A DNA stretch of 64,000 nucleotides from Linnemannia hyalina (lineage: Eukaryota; Mortierellomycota; Mortierellomycetes; Mortierellales; Mortierellaceae): contig JAHRHY010000023.1 in the NCBI GenBank assembly GCA_019671135.1, forward strand, positions 744,001 to 808,000, in the 5' to 3' direction. The notes under the pieces are model-generated. The model saw only the letters and a list, made by a program, of their open reading frames with translations, ran no database searches and was not told the origin of the DNA. Shown here one piece after another: positions 19,872 through 29,053 of this stretch. Within the stretch, counting starts at the first letter, position 1. Every line of letters starts with the position of its first letter. The translations under genes were made by a program, and so were the position numbers.

Positions 19872-20194
19872 GGGAATCGTCTTGGGTCGAAATAGATGAA
19901 TATGTTATGGAATACCAATGGAGGTTGCAAGAATTTGTACAGACAATTATGGAAGGAGTTTTTAAAAAGATAACAAATACATCTATAAAGAGTACATATA
20001 CAAAAGCAAAAGAATCCAAATGGACATAGTTATCTAGCAGTATTACAAGAGCAAAACGTAAGGAGAGAGTATCAACATAAACATATTTTACATATCGGTA
20101 ATCGGGCAGGACAAAAAGGTTGGAGCGCTTTTTTTTGGGCGAGGGATTACACCTGTTTTCTCGTCTTTTGTTAAGCTATGCCCACCATTTTAAA
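19872..20194 (-). repeat. Terminal inverted repeat T1 of R/DDE-A element (Z side)
   Basis: The outer end is GGGAATCGTCTTGGG. The first 278 bp (to about 20149) are the T unit that also occurs alone elsewhere. The remainder to CCCACCATTTT completes the longer inverted repeat. It differs from other copies at GAGGGATTA, where most have GAGGGAGTA. Confidence 0.88.
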
Positions 20195-20301
20195 ACACCT
20201 ACGTTCATATAACATATATAGCATTTATACGTGTGTCCCCGGTGAATCTCATGCATATACATCATGATGATAATGGTACCAGCTTGGTTGACAGTACATG
20301 A

Positions 20302-20322
20302 ATTCCCTGGGAATAATTCCCA
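20302..20322. promoter_or_regulatory. Cluster of GGGAAT half-sites near the Z-side end
   Basis: ATTCCC (20302), GGGAAT (20309) and ATTCCC (20316) are packed in 20 bp; TGGGAATAATTCCCA (20308-20322) is a perfect inverted repeat. The half-site equals the first six bases of the element end. A binding site for an element protein is inferred. Confidence 0.45.
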
Positions 20323-20366
20323 TAATACTACTTATGGAAGGTATATATATTGCACATTTTAAAAGT

Positions 20367-20759
20367 TTATTCCGATAGCTCAACAACATTGGCTGTATCT
20401 AATTCTTCCTCTTGATTTACCATGAGACCACTGGCAAATCCTTTGATCAAGGCATTTATTATATAAATCTCCCTCTTCTGCTGGGAAATAATTTGGTTCA
20501 TCTTATCCATTTCTTTCTCCAATTTTCTGACACGTTTCTTTAACTTCTTATTCTCATACTGTAAATCATCATCGGATTGTTGCACATCCTCATCTTTCTT
20601 ACATCTCCCAGATTTCACATGCTTTCCACCATTCTTTTTTGCCTGATAGCTCTCCTTGGAAGACTTTATCTTGCATTCCTTACATGTATTTCTGGAATCA
20701 TCGTAGAAATCATATAAAGGCTTCTTTTGGTCACACCTGTTGCAAATCCTTTTTGGCAT
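20367..20759 (-). CDS. Z: zinc-finger and coiled-coil protein, 130 aa (copy Z1)
   Basis: C6-x2-C9 and C26-x2-C29 in ICNRCDQKKPLYDFY...CKECK form a four-cysteine zinc site of the kind seen in small phage and large-DNA-virus proteins. A basic Lys/Ser-rich stretch follows (30-55), then an acidic patch, then a predicted coiled coil (about 66-106, ENKKLKKRVRKLEKEMDKM). The tail is acidic (EEELDT). It could be a DNA-binding dimer, an accessory role like that of the second protein of Harbinger elements; this is inference. It is divergent from S with a shared 196-bp promoter region. Its stop codon overlaps an AATAAA, and TTTTAAAA follows. Confidence 0.85.
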   Translation of the reverse strand: MPKRICNRCDQKKPLYDFYDDSRNTCKECKIKSSKESYQAKKNGGKHVKSGRCKKDEDVQQSDDDLQYENKKLKKRVRKLEKEMDKMNQIISQQKREIYIINALIKGFASGLMVNQEEELDTANVVELSE

Positions 20760-20955
20760 ATTAGGCGGAATGGTGATCTCTTGATAGTTGATATACCACG
20801 TTTTTTCCCGGGAATATTTCTCTCAATGTTTGTGTTTGAGGGCATACACAACAATATCTAATATAGATGTCAAGTTGTATCTATTCAAGGGAGTAATTGA
20901 CAAATAGGTATATAGGGGGATGACCATTTAGACGTCTTATCGCCGCAAATATATT
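20760..20955. promoter_or_regulatory. Divergent promoter region between Z and S
   Basis: It holds the palindrome TTCCCGGGAA (20805-20814), which contains a GGGAA half-site, and a TATATAGGGGG run about 45 bp before the S start. It is almost unchanged between copies; type I copies keep the Z half but carry a different S-proximal sequence. Confidence 0.5.
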
Positions 20956-21228
20956 ATGCCCAGGCCTACACGTTTAACCAAAGCACGCCAGCAGGAAGTT
21001 GTTGCAGATTTTATTTATGAGAAGAATCTGGAATTGTGTATGTTTGTCTATTTGGATGAATTTTTAGATCATCATCGTAACCTCTTTCCACAAGATGCCA
21101 CTATATTTGGCACTAACGGCATAAAAAAGTTATTAGAGGCATCTTATCAACTCCTACGTGACAAAATACGTGCAGATGGATTACTTACCGAGAAAGACGC
21201 TGGTGAATATATGCTTAGAAAAAAATGA
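20956..21228 (+). CDS. S: small conserved protein, 90 aa (copy S1, type L)
   Basis: I do not recognise the family. It has a basic N-terminus (MPRPTRLTKARQQEVVADF), a central segment LELCMFVYLDEFLDHHRNLF and a helical C-terminus ending EYMLRKK. No signal peptide or membrane span is obvious. It precedes R on the same strand, 45 bp apart. It exists as two alleles that track the R N-terminal type, and the changes between them are largely conservative (T5/S5, E22/A22, D39-H40/D39-Y40), consistent with a functional protein. It may act with R. Confidence 0.75.
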   Translation: MPRPTRLTKARQQEVVADFIYEKNLELCMFVYLDEFLDHHRNLFPQDATIFGTNGIKKLLEASYQLLRDKIRADGLLTEKDAGEYMLRKK

Positions 21229-21273
21229 CGACCTAAATTATAGACTTTTTAAAACCTAAGTATACCTTTTATT

Positions 21274-22977
21274 ATGTCGCCAACAAAAGAATCTCTGATA
21301 AACAAAGCCATCAACGAAATTTCCCATTTGCTGTCAAATGTGGGTAATCTACAGTCAGCACCATTTGGCAGTGTGGAGAGAAAAGGATTCACCAAATTCT
21401 CCAAACTCTTTTGCGATTCCATCATCTTTTGGGGTATATATAACTTTGCTGACGATACCACTAAAGGTACAGCAATTGGAAAGTACATTGCTGAACTGCG
21501 CGATGCATTTAACCACACCGATTTAAATGTGGAATCTGTAAAGTTGGTCGATGCTAGGCAGGTTAAAATGGATGATAACTATTTTTCTCCGCGCATGGTC
21601 AAACGCCATAGAAAGTTGTTTGTTGGAAAAGAATACCAACAGGGATTTATTGCCATCAAGGTTTCTTTAGATTTTTCCCGCGCAAAGATTGTTGTGCCAA
21701 TTTTGACGAACATGTTGTCTAGCTTGAACGAGAGCGGCATTGCTTTACATGACATAGACTTTGCCTATGATTGTACACGTATTACCACACGACTGCACGT
21801 GGAGAGATTGCTAAAACAAACGAAAACTACAAAAATTGTCGATGATGTGGGAAGAGTAGGACATCATTGTATTTCATGGAGAGGTCGAAAAGGGGATACA
21901 AAGAATATCCGATATAAGGTGTATAACAAATTTGTCCAGATTTTGGAAAGTGCCGAGGTGCGAAAGAGCCTTGGTTCACGTTTGGAGGATTTGGTGGAGA
22001 AAGAAACAGCATTTGGACGACGAGTTAAAAAATATAAAAAGCATGGTTATAGTCGTATCGAGCTGACGTTTGAAGGTTCATCTTTGAGATCTCTTCAGTC
22101 ATATCAAGACGAAATGGACAAGACAAAGAATCTCTTGAAGAAATGTAAAACATTTAAATGTTCCTTTGAGATGCAGTGGGAGGAACGTGCAAAATGCATT
22201 ACCTCGATGGTGGCTGTACATTTTCCACATGAGAAACTGTTTGCTTATTGTCACTGGTGGAATTCGGTAACCTCTAAGAAGTATGGATATATGTGGCAAA
22301 ACTTTAAGAACCCCGAGCTTATTACACTTTTGCTGGCTAACTATTCCTTTAACGATAGACCTATATATTTTGTGGAAGGACATGTAGAAGAGGTAAATGG
22401 GAAAGATGAAGTTATTTTGGGCGAAATAAGGACATTTAAGCGCGAGCCTGGATGTACTGCCATCACGCTAGTTGCTGGCTCGCAAAAAGGAATGTTTCCT
22501 TCGAGGGATGCATCTTCTAACGTCATTCGTAAATTTAGCAAAGTTGGAATTGTGGAAGTTGACAACATCTCTATTGCCTGGCCAAAGCGTGTTCATAACA
22601 GGTATAGTGCCCCACTTGCAGATATCTTCGAATATGATGAAGATACAGTAGATACAAATGTATTACATCTGAAAACTATTCATGTTTCGATGTATACTGC
22701 AGCCGACCGAATTCTAAAGCCTGATGAGGAGTATACCATTGTAGCGGCCGGTCTCAAAGAATTTCGTTCTGAACATCGTTGGCATTTTATTACAGCATGT
22801 GGCATAAAGGTGCGCGCAGGAAAATCGTTGGCAAAGATTTGGACACCATGGCGTGTGGAGCATCTTCAAGGTCTACAGAGAATTGGTAGTGTGAAAGGTG
22901 TGCCGTTCATGACATTTCGAGCGATTAGAGTGGTTAATTCACATAATATACTTGATATGAAGTGCGAGCGCGTTTGA
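21274..22977 (+). CDS. R: Rep-like (rolling-circle initiator-like) protein, 567 aa (copy R1)
   Basis: The core resembles Rep_trans/gene-II type replication initiators in motif order: ALHDIDFAYD (about 157-166), then IRYKVYNK (212-219), then YSRIELTFEG (259-268). In that group an acidic strand, a Tyr-Lys motif and an Arg-Glu strand build the nicking site. No helicase (Walker) motif is seen, so it is not a Helitron protein. Residues 300-567 form a C-terminal region of unknown fold with aromatic motifs (YCHWWNS, YMWQNF). Start MSPTKES follows S by 45 bp. It converges on DDE-A, 35 bp between stops. The assignment is by eye only; an unrelated nuclease or DNA-binding fold is possible. Confidence 0.8.
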   Translation: MSPTKESLINKAINEISHLLSNVGNLQSAPFGSVERKGFTKFSKLFCDSIIFWGIYNFADDTTKGTAIGKYIAELRDAFNHTDLNVESVKLVDARQVKMDDNYFSPRMVKRHRKLFVGKEYQQGFIAIKVSLDFSRAKIVVPILTNMLSSLNESGIALHDIDFAYDCTRITTRLHVERLLKQTKTTKIVDDVGRVGHHCISWRGRKGDTKNIRYKVYNKFVQILESAEVRKSLGSRLEDLVEKETAFGRRVKKYKKHGYSRIELTFEGSSLRSLQSYQDEMDKTKNLLKKCKTFKCSFEMQWEERAKCITSMVAVHFPHEKLFAYCHWWNSVTSKKYGYMWQNFKNPELITLLLANYSFNDRPIYFVEGHVEEVNGKDEVILGEIRTFKREPGCTAITLVAGSQKGMFPSRDASSNVIRKFSKVGIVEVDNISIAWPKRVHNRYSAPLADIFEYDEDTVDTNVLHLKTIHVSMYTAADRILKPDEEYTIVAAGLKEFRSEHRWHFITACGIKVRAGKSLAKIWTPWRVEHLQGLQRIGSVKGVPFMTFRAIRVVNSHNILDMKCERV

Positions 22978-23012
22978 GAGGTTTTTAAAAACTTTGGAAA
23001 GACTTTTGTTAA
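22978..23012. terminator. Convergent 3' junction of R and DDE-A with TTTTTAAAAA
   Basis: 35 bp between the two stop codons, with the palindrome TTTTTAAAAA at 22982-22991. The junction is identical in every copy that keeps it. Bidirectional 3' end formation is inferred. Confidence 0.45.
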
Positions 23013-23814
23013 TTATAGACTGGTATTATCATCTTCGTGGTTTGACATTTCCTCGTCATCATCCTTATTTGACGTTTGTTCATCATCATCATCTGAAGCA
23101 ACATCTATTCCTACAAATTTCTCTTGCATTCTTTGTAACTCAAGACCATTTTCCAGTTTGTTTTGTACTGTAACGGTTTGAGTTAACTCTGGGACAAGTT
23201 GCCTTTCTCGTGGATAATCTACTCCTTCTTCCATCCATCCACGATGATGTGGCTGCTCTTCGATGTCCACTGCTTTAACAAAGTTGCGAATATTTAGCAA
23301 CAGAAGACAAAGGCGGAATGTAAGATTAAACTCCTTTTTGGATCCAACTCTTACAATCTCCTTGTTATTAAACTTGGCGAATGTTTTCATGAGATCACCA
23401 AAGACAGCCTCTGACGTAGATCGAAATCCACCAAACATAGCATTAAAGTTGGATTCCTCTTCGTGGAGTTGCTGTAGTCGTTTCTTACGGATGGGAAAAC
23501 AGAAGTTACGCTCGTCCAACTTTTCTTTTTCCACAATATCGCCAATGTATTGTGTATATCCTCCATCGAGAGCAATACAGTCCATGCTGTCCATCTTCTT
23601 GCCAATGCCCATCTCTTGTAACATTTTCCCATCGTTGTTATCACGACATGACGCTGATTTGGATACAAAGAGAACCATTCCATTGGCATCGATGGCCACT
23701 TGCGTTCTCAAACCCGATTTCTTTAACTTATAAGAATACATTGCTGCTTTATCTTCCCCATATGTTGCTCGAGAGTCATGACCATCCAAGTAGAGAGTTA
23801 CATGCTTGAACATT
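23013..23814 (-). pseudogene. DDE-A, copy A2, truncated to residues 161-426
   Basis: Intact from MFKHVTLYLDGH to the stop, but the first 160 codons are gone. The outer end of the next element (GGGAATCG at 23815) abuts ACATT. An ORF continues upstream into the terminal repeat for 20 codons; that is fusion by chance. Confidence 0.9.
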
Positions 23815-24133
23815 GGGAATCGTCTTGGGTCGAAATAGATGAATATGTTGTGGAATACCAATGGAGGTTGCAAGAATTTGTACAGACAATTATGGAAGGA
23901 GTTTTTAAAAAGATAACAAATACATCTATAAAGAGTACATATACAAAAGCAAAAGAATCCAAATGGACATAGTTATCTAGCAGTATTACAAGAGCAAAAC
24001 GTAAGGAGAGAGTATCAACATAAACATATTTTACATATCGGTAATCGGGCAGGACAAAAAGGTTGGAGCGCTTTTTTTTGGGCGAGGGAGTACACCTGTT
24101 TTCTCGTCTTTTGTTAAGCTATGCCCACCATTT
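23815..24133 (+). repeat. Terminal inverted repeat T2 (DDE-A side)
   Basis: GGGAATCGTCTTGGG at the outer end, a CGCTTTTTTTTGGGCGAGG block at about 24069-24087, and CCCACCATTT at the inner end. The 278-bp T unit ends at 24092. Confidence 0.9.
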
Positions 24134-24218
24134 CTTAATATGACATATCTGGGGAATTCTAGGGAATAATTGACATAATTACGTGTGTGTAATCCCTATT
24201 TTTGCAGAAAACGACATT
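24134..24218 (+). promoter_or_regulatory. DDE-A upstream region with paired GGGAAT sites
   Basis: GGGAAT occurs twice in the same orientation (24152-24157 and 24162-24167) in the 85 bp before the DDE-A ATG. The region reads the same before the other full-length copies. TTTTTGCAG just before the start resembles a splice acceptor, but no donor is evident. Confidence 0.45.
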
Positions 24219-25499
24219 ATGGAGACTGATACCGTCGTAAACCCTACGCCAAAGAAACTTGCACGGCTGCTTGATAATCTGTTGGAGAACGAATGGGGAT
24301 TTCTTGATGAACCGTGGCCAATGTGCCCAAAGGTCAAGACATTTCATCGTTCAGAGTTGAAACCAATCGCAAGAATACAGGATATGAAAAAGGTGTTGAT
24401 GAAGAGACTTGGAGCCATACCAGTGTTTTTCTTTCTATCTACCATCTGGAGTAAACACTATTTCCCTGGTCCATATAACGCACTTGAGAAAGGAATTGCA
24501 TTTCTGTACTTTTTCGTCGCTGGAGAGACTATGGATTCCATGGCACAGTATATGCCAAAGTCCACATTCCATTTGATATACAGCATATTTGTCAAGGTGG
24601 AACGTGCATTATTTGAGAAGGAGATTACACGCTGTTTTGCATCTATGTTCTCTTCGCTGGAAATTCGTATTCGAACAGCCAATTGGAAAAATCCCCCAAT
24701 GTTCAAGCATGTAACTCTCTACTTGGATGGTCATGACTCTCGAGCAACATATGGGGAAGATAAAGCAGCAATGTATTCTTATAAGCTAAAGAAATCGGGT
24801 TTGAGAACGCAAGTGGCCATCGATGCCAATGGAATGGTTCTCTTTGTATCCAAATCAGCGTCATGTCGTGATAACAACGATGGGAAAATGTTACAAGAGA
24901 TGGGCATTGGTAAGAAGATCAACAACATGGACTGTATTGCTCTCGATGGAGGATATACACAATACATTGGCGATATTGTGGAAAAAGAAAAGTTGGACGA
25001 GCGTAACTTCTGTTTTCCCATTCGTAAGAAACGACTACAGCAACTCCACGAAGAGGAATCCAACTTTAATGCTATGTTTGGTGGATTTCGATCTACGTCA
25101 GAGGCTGTCTTTGGTGATCTCATGAAAACATTCGCCAAGTTTAATAACAAGGAGATTGTTCGAGTTGGATCCAAAAAGGAGTTTAATCTTACATTCCGCC
25201 TTTGTCTTTTGTTGCTAAATATTCGCAACTTTGTTAAAGCAGTGGACATCGAAGAGCAGCCACATCATCGTGGATGGATGGAAGAAGGAGTAGATTATCC
25301 ACGAGAAAGGCAACTTGTCCCAGAGTTAACACAAACCATTACAGTACAAAACAAACTGGAAAACGGTCTTGAGTTACAAAGAATGCAAGAGAAATTTGTA
25401 GGAATAGATGTTGCTTCAGATGATGATGATGAACAAACGTCAAATAAGGATGATGACGAGGAAATGTCAAACCACGAAGACGATAATACCAGTCTATAA
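24219..25499 (+). CDS. DDE-A transposase, PIF/Harbinger-like, 426 aa (copy A3)
   Basis: The triad is D170 (LYLDGH), D243 (IALDGGYTQY) and E295 (GFRSTSEAVFGDL), spaced 72 and 51 residues apart as in DDE_Tnp_4-type transposases. The N-terminal half (LENEWGFL, GAIPVFFFL, YMPKSTFH) matches DDE-B block by block. The tail is acidic (DVASDDDDE, DDDEEMS). The frame is open 12 codons further upstream, but ATG 24219 (METDT) aligns with the other lineages. Particular to this copy are S-I-F at 122-124 and QTITVQ near 373. It should act in the nucleus on the 319-bp ends. It is convergent with R. Confidence 0.9.
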   Translation: METDTVVNPTPKKLARLLDNLLENEWGFLDEPWPMCPKVKTFHRSELKPIARIQDMKKVLMKRLGAIPVFFFLSTIWSKHYFPGPYNALEKGIAFLYFFVAGETMDSMAQYMPKSTFHLIYSIFVKVERALFEKEITRCFASMFSSLEIRIRTANWKNPPMFKHVTLYLDGHDSRATYGEDKAAMYSYKLKKSGLRTQVAIDANGMVLFVSKSASCRDNNDGKMLQEMGIGKKINNMDCIALDGGYTQYIGDIVEKEKLDERNFCFPIRKKRLQQLHEEESNFNAMFGGFRSTSEAVFGDLMKTFAKFNNKEIVRVGSKKEFNLTFRLCLLLLNIRNFVKAVDIEEQPHHRGWMEEGVDYPRERQLVPELTQTITVQNKLENGLELQRMQEKFVGIDVASDDDDEQTSNKDDDEEMSNHEDDNTSL

Positions 25500-25534
25500 T
25501 TAACAAAAGTCTTTCCAAAGTTTTTAAAAACCTC

Positions 25535-27238
25535 TCAAACGCGCTCGCACTTCATATCAAGTATATTATGTGAATTAACCACTCTAATCGCTCGAAATGT
25601 CATGAACGGCACACCTTTCACACTACCAATTCTCTGTAGACCTTGAAGATGCTCCACACGCCATGGTCTCCAAATCTTTGCCAACGATTTTCCTTCGCGC
25701 ACCTTTATGCCACATGCTGTAATAAAATGCCAACGACGTTCAGAACGAAATTCTTTGAGACCGGCCGCCACAATGGTATACTCTTCATCAGGCTCTAAAA
25801 TTTGGTGGGCTGCAGTATACATCGAAACATGAATAGTTTTCAGATGTAATACATTTGTGTCTACTGTATCTTCATCATATTCGAAGATATCTGCAAGTGG
25901 GGCACTATACCTGTTATGAACACGCTTTGGCCAGGCAATAGAGATGTTGTCAACTTCCACAATTCCAACTTTGCTAAATTTACGAATGACATTAGGAGAT
26001 GCATCCCTTGAAGGAAACATTCCTTTTTGCGAGCCAGCAACTAGTGTAATGGCAGTACATCCAGGCTCGCGCTTAAATGTCCTTATTTCGCCCAAAATAA
26101 CTTTCTCTTTCCCATTTACCTCTTTTACATGTCCTTCCACAAAGTATATAGGTCTATCGTTAAAGGAATAGTTAGCCAGCAAAAGTGTAATAAGCTCGGG
26201 GTTCTTAAAGTTTTGCCACATATATCCATACTTCTTAGAGGTTACCGAATTCCACCAGTGACAATAAGCAAACAGTTTCTCATGTGGAAAATGTACAGCC
26301 ACCATCGAGGTAATGCATTTTGCACGTTCCTCCCACTGCATCTCAAAGGAACATTTAAATGTTTTACATTTCTTCAAGAGATTCTTTGTCTTGTCCATTT
26401 CGTCTTGATATGACTGAAGAGATCTCAAAGATGAACCTTCAAACGTCAGCTCGATACGACTATAACCATGCTTTTTATATTTTTTAACTCGTCGTCCAAA
26501 TGCTGTTTCTTTCTCCACCAAATCCTCCAAACGTGAACCAAGGCTCTTTCGCACCTCGGCACTTTCCAAAATCTGAACAAATTTGTTATACACCTTATAT
26601 CGGATATTCTTTCTATCATCTTCTAAACTTCTCCATGAAATGCAATGATGTCCAACTCTTCCTAAATCATCTACAATTTCCGTATTATTACCTTCTTTTA
26701 GTAATTTCTCTACATAAAACCGTGTGGTAATACGCGTACAATCATAGGCGAAGTCTATGTCATGTAAAGCAATGCCACTCTCGTTCAAGATAGGCAACAT
26801 GCCGTCCAAAATTGGCACAACAATCTTAGCTCGTGAAAAATCTAGAGAAACCTTAATGGTAATAAAGCCATGCTGGTATTCCTTTCCAACAAACAGCCTT
26901 CTATGGCGTTTGACCATGCGTGCAGAAAAATAGTTGTCATCCATTTTAACAGCCCTAGCATCCAAAAACTTTACGGATTCCACATCTAAATTCATGTGGT
27001 TGAATGCATCGCGCAGTTCCGCAATGTACTTTCCAATTGCCGTACCTTTAGTGGAATTGTCAGCAAAATTATATATACCCCAAAAGATGATGGAATCGCA
27101 GAAGAGCTTCGAAAACTTAGTAAACCCTTTTCTCTCTATACTTCCAGGTGGAGCAGACTTTAGGCTACCCACATTTGACAGCAAGTGGGAAACTTCGTTG
27201 AAAGCTGTATTTACAATAGATTCTTTGGTTGGAGACAT
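25535..27238 (-). CDS. R, copy R2, type I N-terminus, 567 aa
   Basis: Intact. The first 210 residues differ from R1 at many places (ESIVNTAFNEVSHLL, ILDGMLPIL, RSLEDDRKN), while 211-567 are nearly the same. C-terminal variants: VKEVNGKEKV, AAHQILEPDEE, VREGKSLAKIWRPW. A longer open frame reaches 27355, but it overlaps S in another frame; MSPTKES at 27238 matches the other copies and is preferred. Confidence 0.85.
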   Translation of the reverse strand: MSPTKESIVNTAFNEVSHLLSNVGSLKSAPPGSIERKGFTKFSKLFCDSIIFWGIYNFADNSTKGTAIGKYIAELRDAFNHMNLDVESVKFLDARAVKMDDNYFSARMVKRHRRLFVGKEYQHGFITIKVSLDFSRAKIVVPILDGMLPILNESGIALHDIDFAYDCTRITTRFYVEKLLKEGNNTEIVDDLGRVGHHCISWRSLEDDRKNIRYKVYNKFVQILESAEVRKSLGSRLEDLVEKETAFGRRVKKYKKHGYSRIELTFEGSSLRSLQSYQDEMDKTKNLLKKCKTFKCSFEMQWEERAKCITSMVAVHFPHEKLFAYCHWWNSVTSKKYGYMWQNFKNPELITLLLANYSFNDRPIYFVEGHVKEVNGKEKVILGEIRTFKREPGCTAITLVAGSQKGMFPSRDASPNVIRKFSKVGIVEVDNISIAWPKRVHNRYSAPLADIFEYDEDTVDTNVLHLKTIHVSMYTAAHQILEPDEEYTIVAAGLKEFRSERRWHFITACGIKVREGKSLAKIWRPWRVEHLQGLQRIGSVKGVPFMTFRAIRVVNSHNILDMKCERV

Positions 27239-27284
27239 TGTAGAAGTTATACTTAAGGTTTTAAAAAGTGTAAGATTTAGGTTG

Positions 27285-27557
27285 TCAGTTTCTTCTAAGC
27301 ATGTATTCACCAGCATCCTTATTTGTAAGCAATCCCGCATTACGTATTTTCTCACGGATGAGTTGATAGGATGCCTCCAATAGTTTCTTTATGCCGTTTG
27401 TCCCAAATGTAGTGGCGTCTTGTGGAAAGAGATTACGATGATAGTCCAGAAATTCATCCAAATAGATAAACATACACAACTCCAGATTCTTTGCATAGAT
27501 AAAATCGGCAACAACTTCCCGCTGGCGCGATTTAGTTAAACGTGATGGCCTGGGCAT
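27285..27557 (-). CDS. S, copy S2, type I, 90 aa
   Basis: MPRPSRLTKSRQREVVADFI at the start and EYMLRRN at the end. Same length as type L with scattered substitutions. It is paired with a type I R, so S and the R N-terminus travel together. Confidence 0.75.
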   Translation of the reverse strand: MPRPSRLTKSRQREVVADFIYAKNLELCMFIYLDEFLDYHRNLFPQDATTFGTNGIKKLLEASYQLIREKIRNAGLLTNKDAGEYMLRRN

Positions 27558-27752
27558 AATAATTACGGAGTTAAGACTTTAAGATCCGTGTTCCATAATG
27601 TACTGCTTTGTCAATTACTCCCTTGAATAGATACAACTTGACATCTATATTAGATATTGTTGTATATGGCCCTCAAACACAAACATTGAGAGAAATATTC
27701 CCGGGAAAAAACGTGGTATATCAAGTATCAAGAGATCACCATTCCGCCTAAT

Positions 27753-28145
27753 ATGCCAAAAAGGATTTGCAACAGATGTGACCAAAAGAAGCCTTCATAT
27801 GATTTCTACGATGATTCCAGAAATACATGTAAGGAATGCAAGATAAAGTCTTCCAAGGAGAGCTATCAGGCAAAAAAGAATGGTGGAAAGCATGTGAAAT
27901 CTGGGAGATGTAAGAAAGATGAGGATGTGCAACAATCCGATGATGATTTACAGTATGAGAATAAGAAGTTAAAGAAACGTGTCAGAAAATTAGAGAAAGA
28001 AATGGATAAGATGAACCAAATTATTTCCCAGCAGAAGAGGGAGATTTATATAATAAATGCCTTGATCAAAGGATTTGCCAGTGGTCTTATGGTAAATCAA
28101 GAGGAAGAATTAGATACAGCCAATGTTGTTGAGCTATCGGAATAA
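27753..28145 (+). CDS. Z, copy Z2, 130 aa
   Basis: Differs from Z1 by L15S (KKPSYDFY). All four cysteines are kept. Confidence 0.83.
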   Translation: MPKRICNRCDQKKPSYDFYDDSRNTCKECKIKSSKESYQAKKNGGKHVKSGRCKKDEDVQQSDDDLQYENKKLKKRVRKLEKEMDKMNQIISQQKREIYIINALIKGFASGLMVNQEEELDTANVVELSE

Positions 28146-28321
28146 ACTTTTAAAATGTGCAATATATATACCTTCCATAAGTAGTATTATGGGAATTATT
28201 CCCAGGAAATTCATGTACTGTCAACCAAGCTGGTACCATTATCATCATGATGTATATGCATGAGATTCACCGGGGACACACGTATAAATGCTATATATGT
28301 TATATGAACGTAGGTGTTTTA

Positions 28322-28640
28322 AAATGGTGGGCATAGCTTAACAAAAGACGAGAAAACAGGTGTACTCCCTCGCCCAAAAAAAAGCGCTCCAACCTTTTTG
28401 TCCTGCCCGATTACCGATATGTAAAATATGTTTATGTTGATACTCTCTCCTTACGTTTTGCTCTTGTAATACTGCTAGATAACTATGTCCATTTGGATTC
28501 TTTTGCTTTTGTATATGTACTCTTTATAGATGTATTTGTTATCTTTTTAAAAACTCCTTCCATAATTGTCTGTACAAATTCTTGCAACCTCCATTGGTAT
28601 TCCACAACATATTCATCTATTTCGACCCAAGACGATTCCC
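28322..28640 (-). repeat. Terminal inverted repeat T3 (Z side)
   Basis: Mirror of T2 within the same element; the outer end GATTCCC is followed by ATT. Its T unit is 28363-28640. Confidence 0.9.
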
Positions 28641-29053
28641 ATTTAGATGTGTATTTTGTTTTACAGATTGGCTTTGATATCCGCGACAAATATATTCCCC
28701 ACGTTGACCTATTATGTATCTCTTATTTTATATTCTACTCTTGATCTACTTTAATATTCCAATGCGTGGGTTGGGTACTCCCTCGCCCAAAAAAAAGCGC
28801 TCCAACCTTTTTGTCCTGCCCGATTACCGATATGTAAAATATGTTTATGTTGATACTCTCTCCTTACGTTTTGCTCTTGTAATACTGCTAGATAACTATG
28901 TCCATTTGGATTCTTTTGCTTTTGTATATGTACTCTTTATAGATGTATTTGTTATCTTTTTAAAAACTCCTTCCATAATTGTCTGTACAAATTCTTGCAA
29001 CCTCCATTGGTATTCCATAACATATTCATCTATTTCGACCCAAGACGATTCCC
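28641..29053 (+). repeat. 135-bp spacer plus T unit (T4, 28776-29053)
   Basis: The spacer (28641-28775) runs from ATTTAGATGTG to GTGGGTTGGG and recurs at 33490 and 42775. The T unit starts TACTCCCTCGCCC and ends GATTCCC, joined directly to CATGATGATAATGG of the Z flank. This Z side has lost its own inner terminal-repeat part. Confidence 0.88.

Larger units (their letters stand above)
23815..28640 (+). mobile_element. Complete R/DDE-A element with inverted ends, 4,826 bp
   Basis: 319-bp inverted repeats at 23815-24133 and 28322-28640 enclose DDE-A, R, S and Z. The trinucleotide ATT flanks both ends (23812-23814 and 28641-28643), as in 3-bp target duplication. The two outer flanks are not halves of one known target, since the left is a DDE-A gene and the right is the 135-bp spacer, so the duplication could be chance (1 in 64). 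This is the best copy for defining the family. Confidence 0.85.

Noticed and set aside
21274..22977. R as a Helitron or Replitron protein
   Set aside because: No Walker helicase motifs and no clear HUH-x-Y motifs of those groups; ends are inverted repeats with a possible 3-bp duplication.
24190..24218. Splice acceptor TTTTTGCAG before DDE-A
   Set aside because: No donor is evident, and the first coding ATG follows directly; the motif may be chance in AT-rich leader DNA.
27239..27355. 39-residue N-terminal extension of R2 (also R9)
   Set aside because: It overlaps the S gene in another frame and is absent from type L copies; MSPTKES/MSLTKES aligns in all copies.
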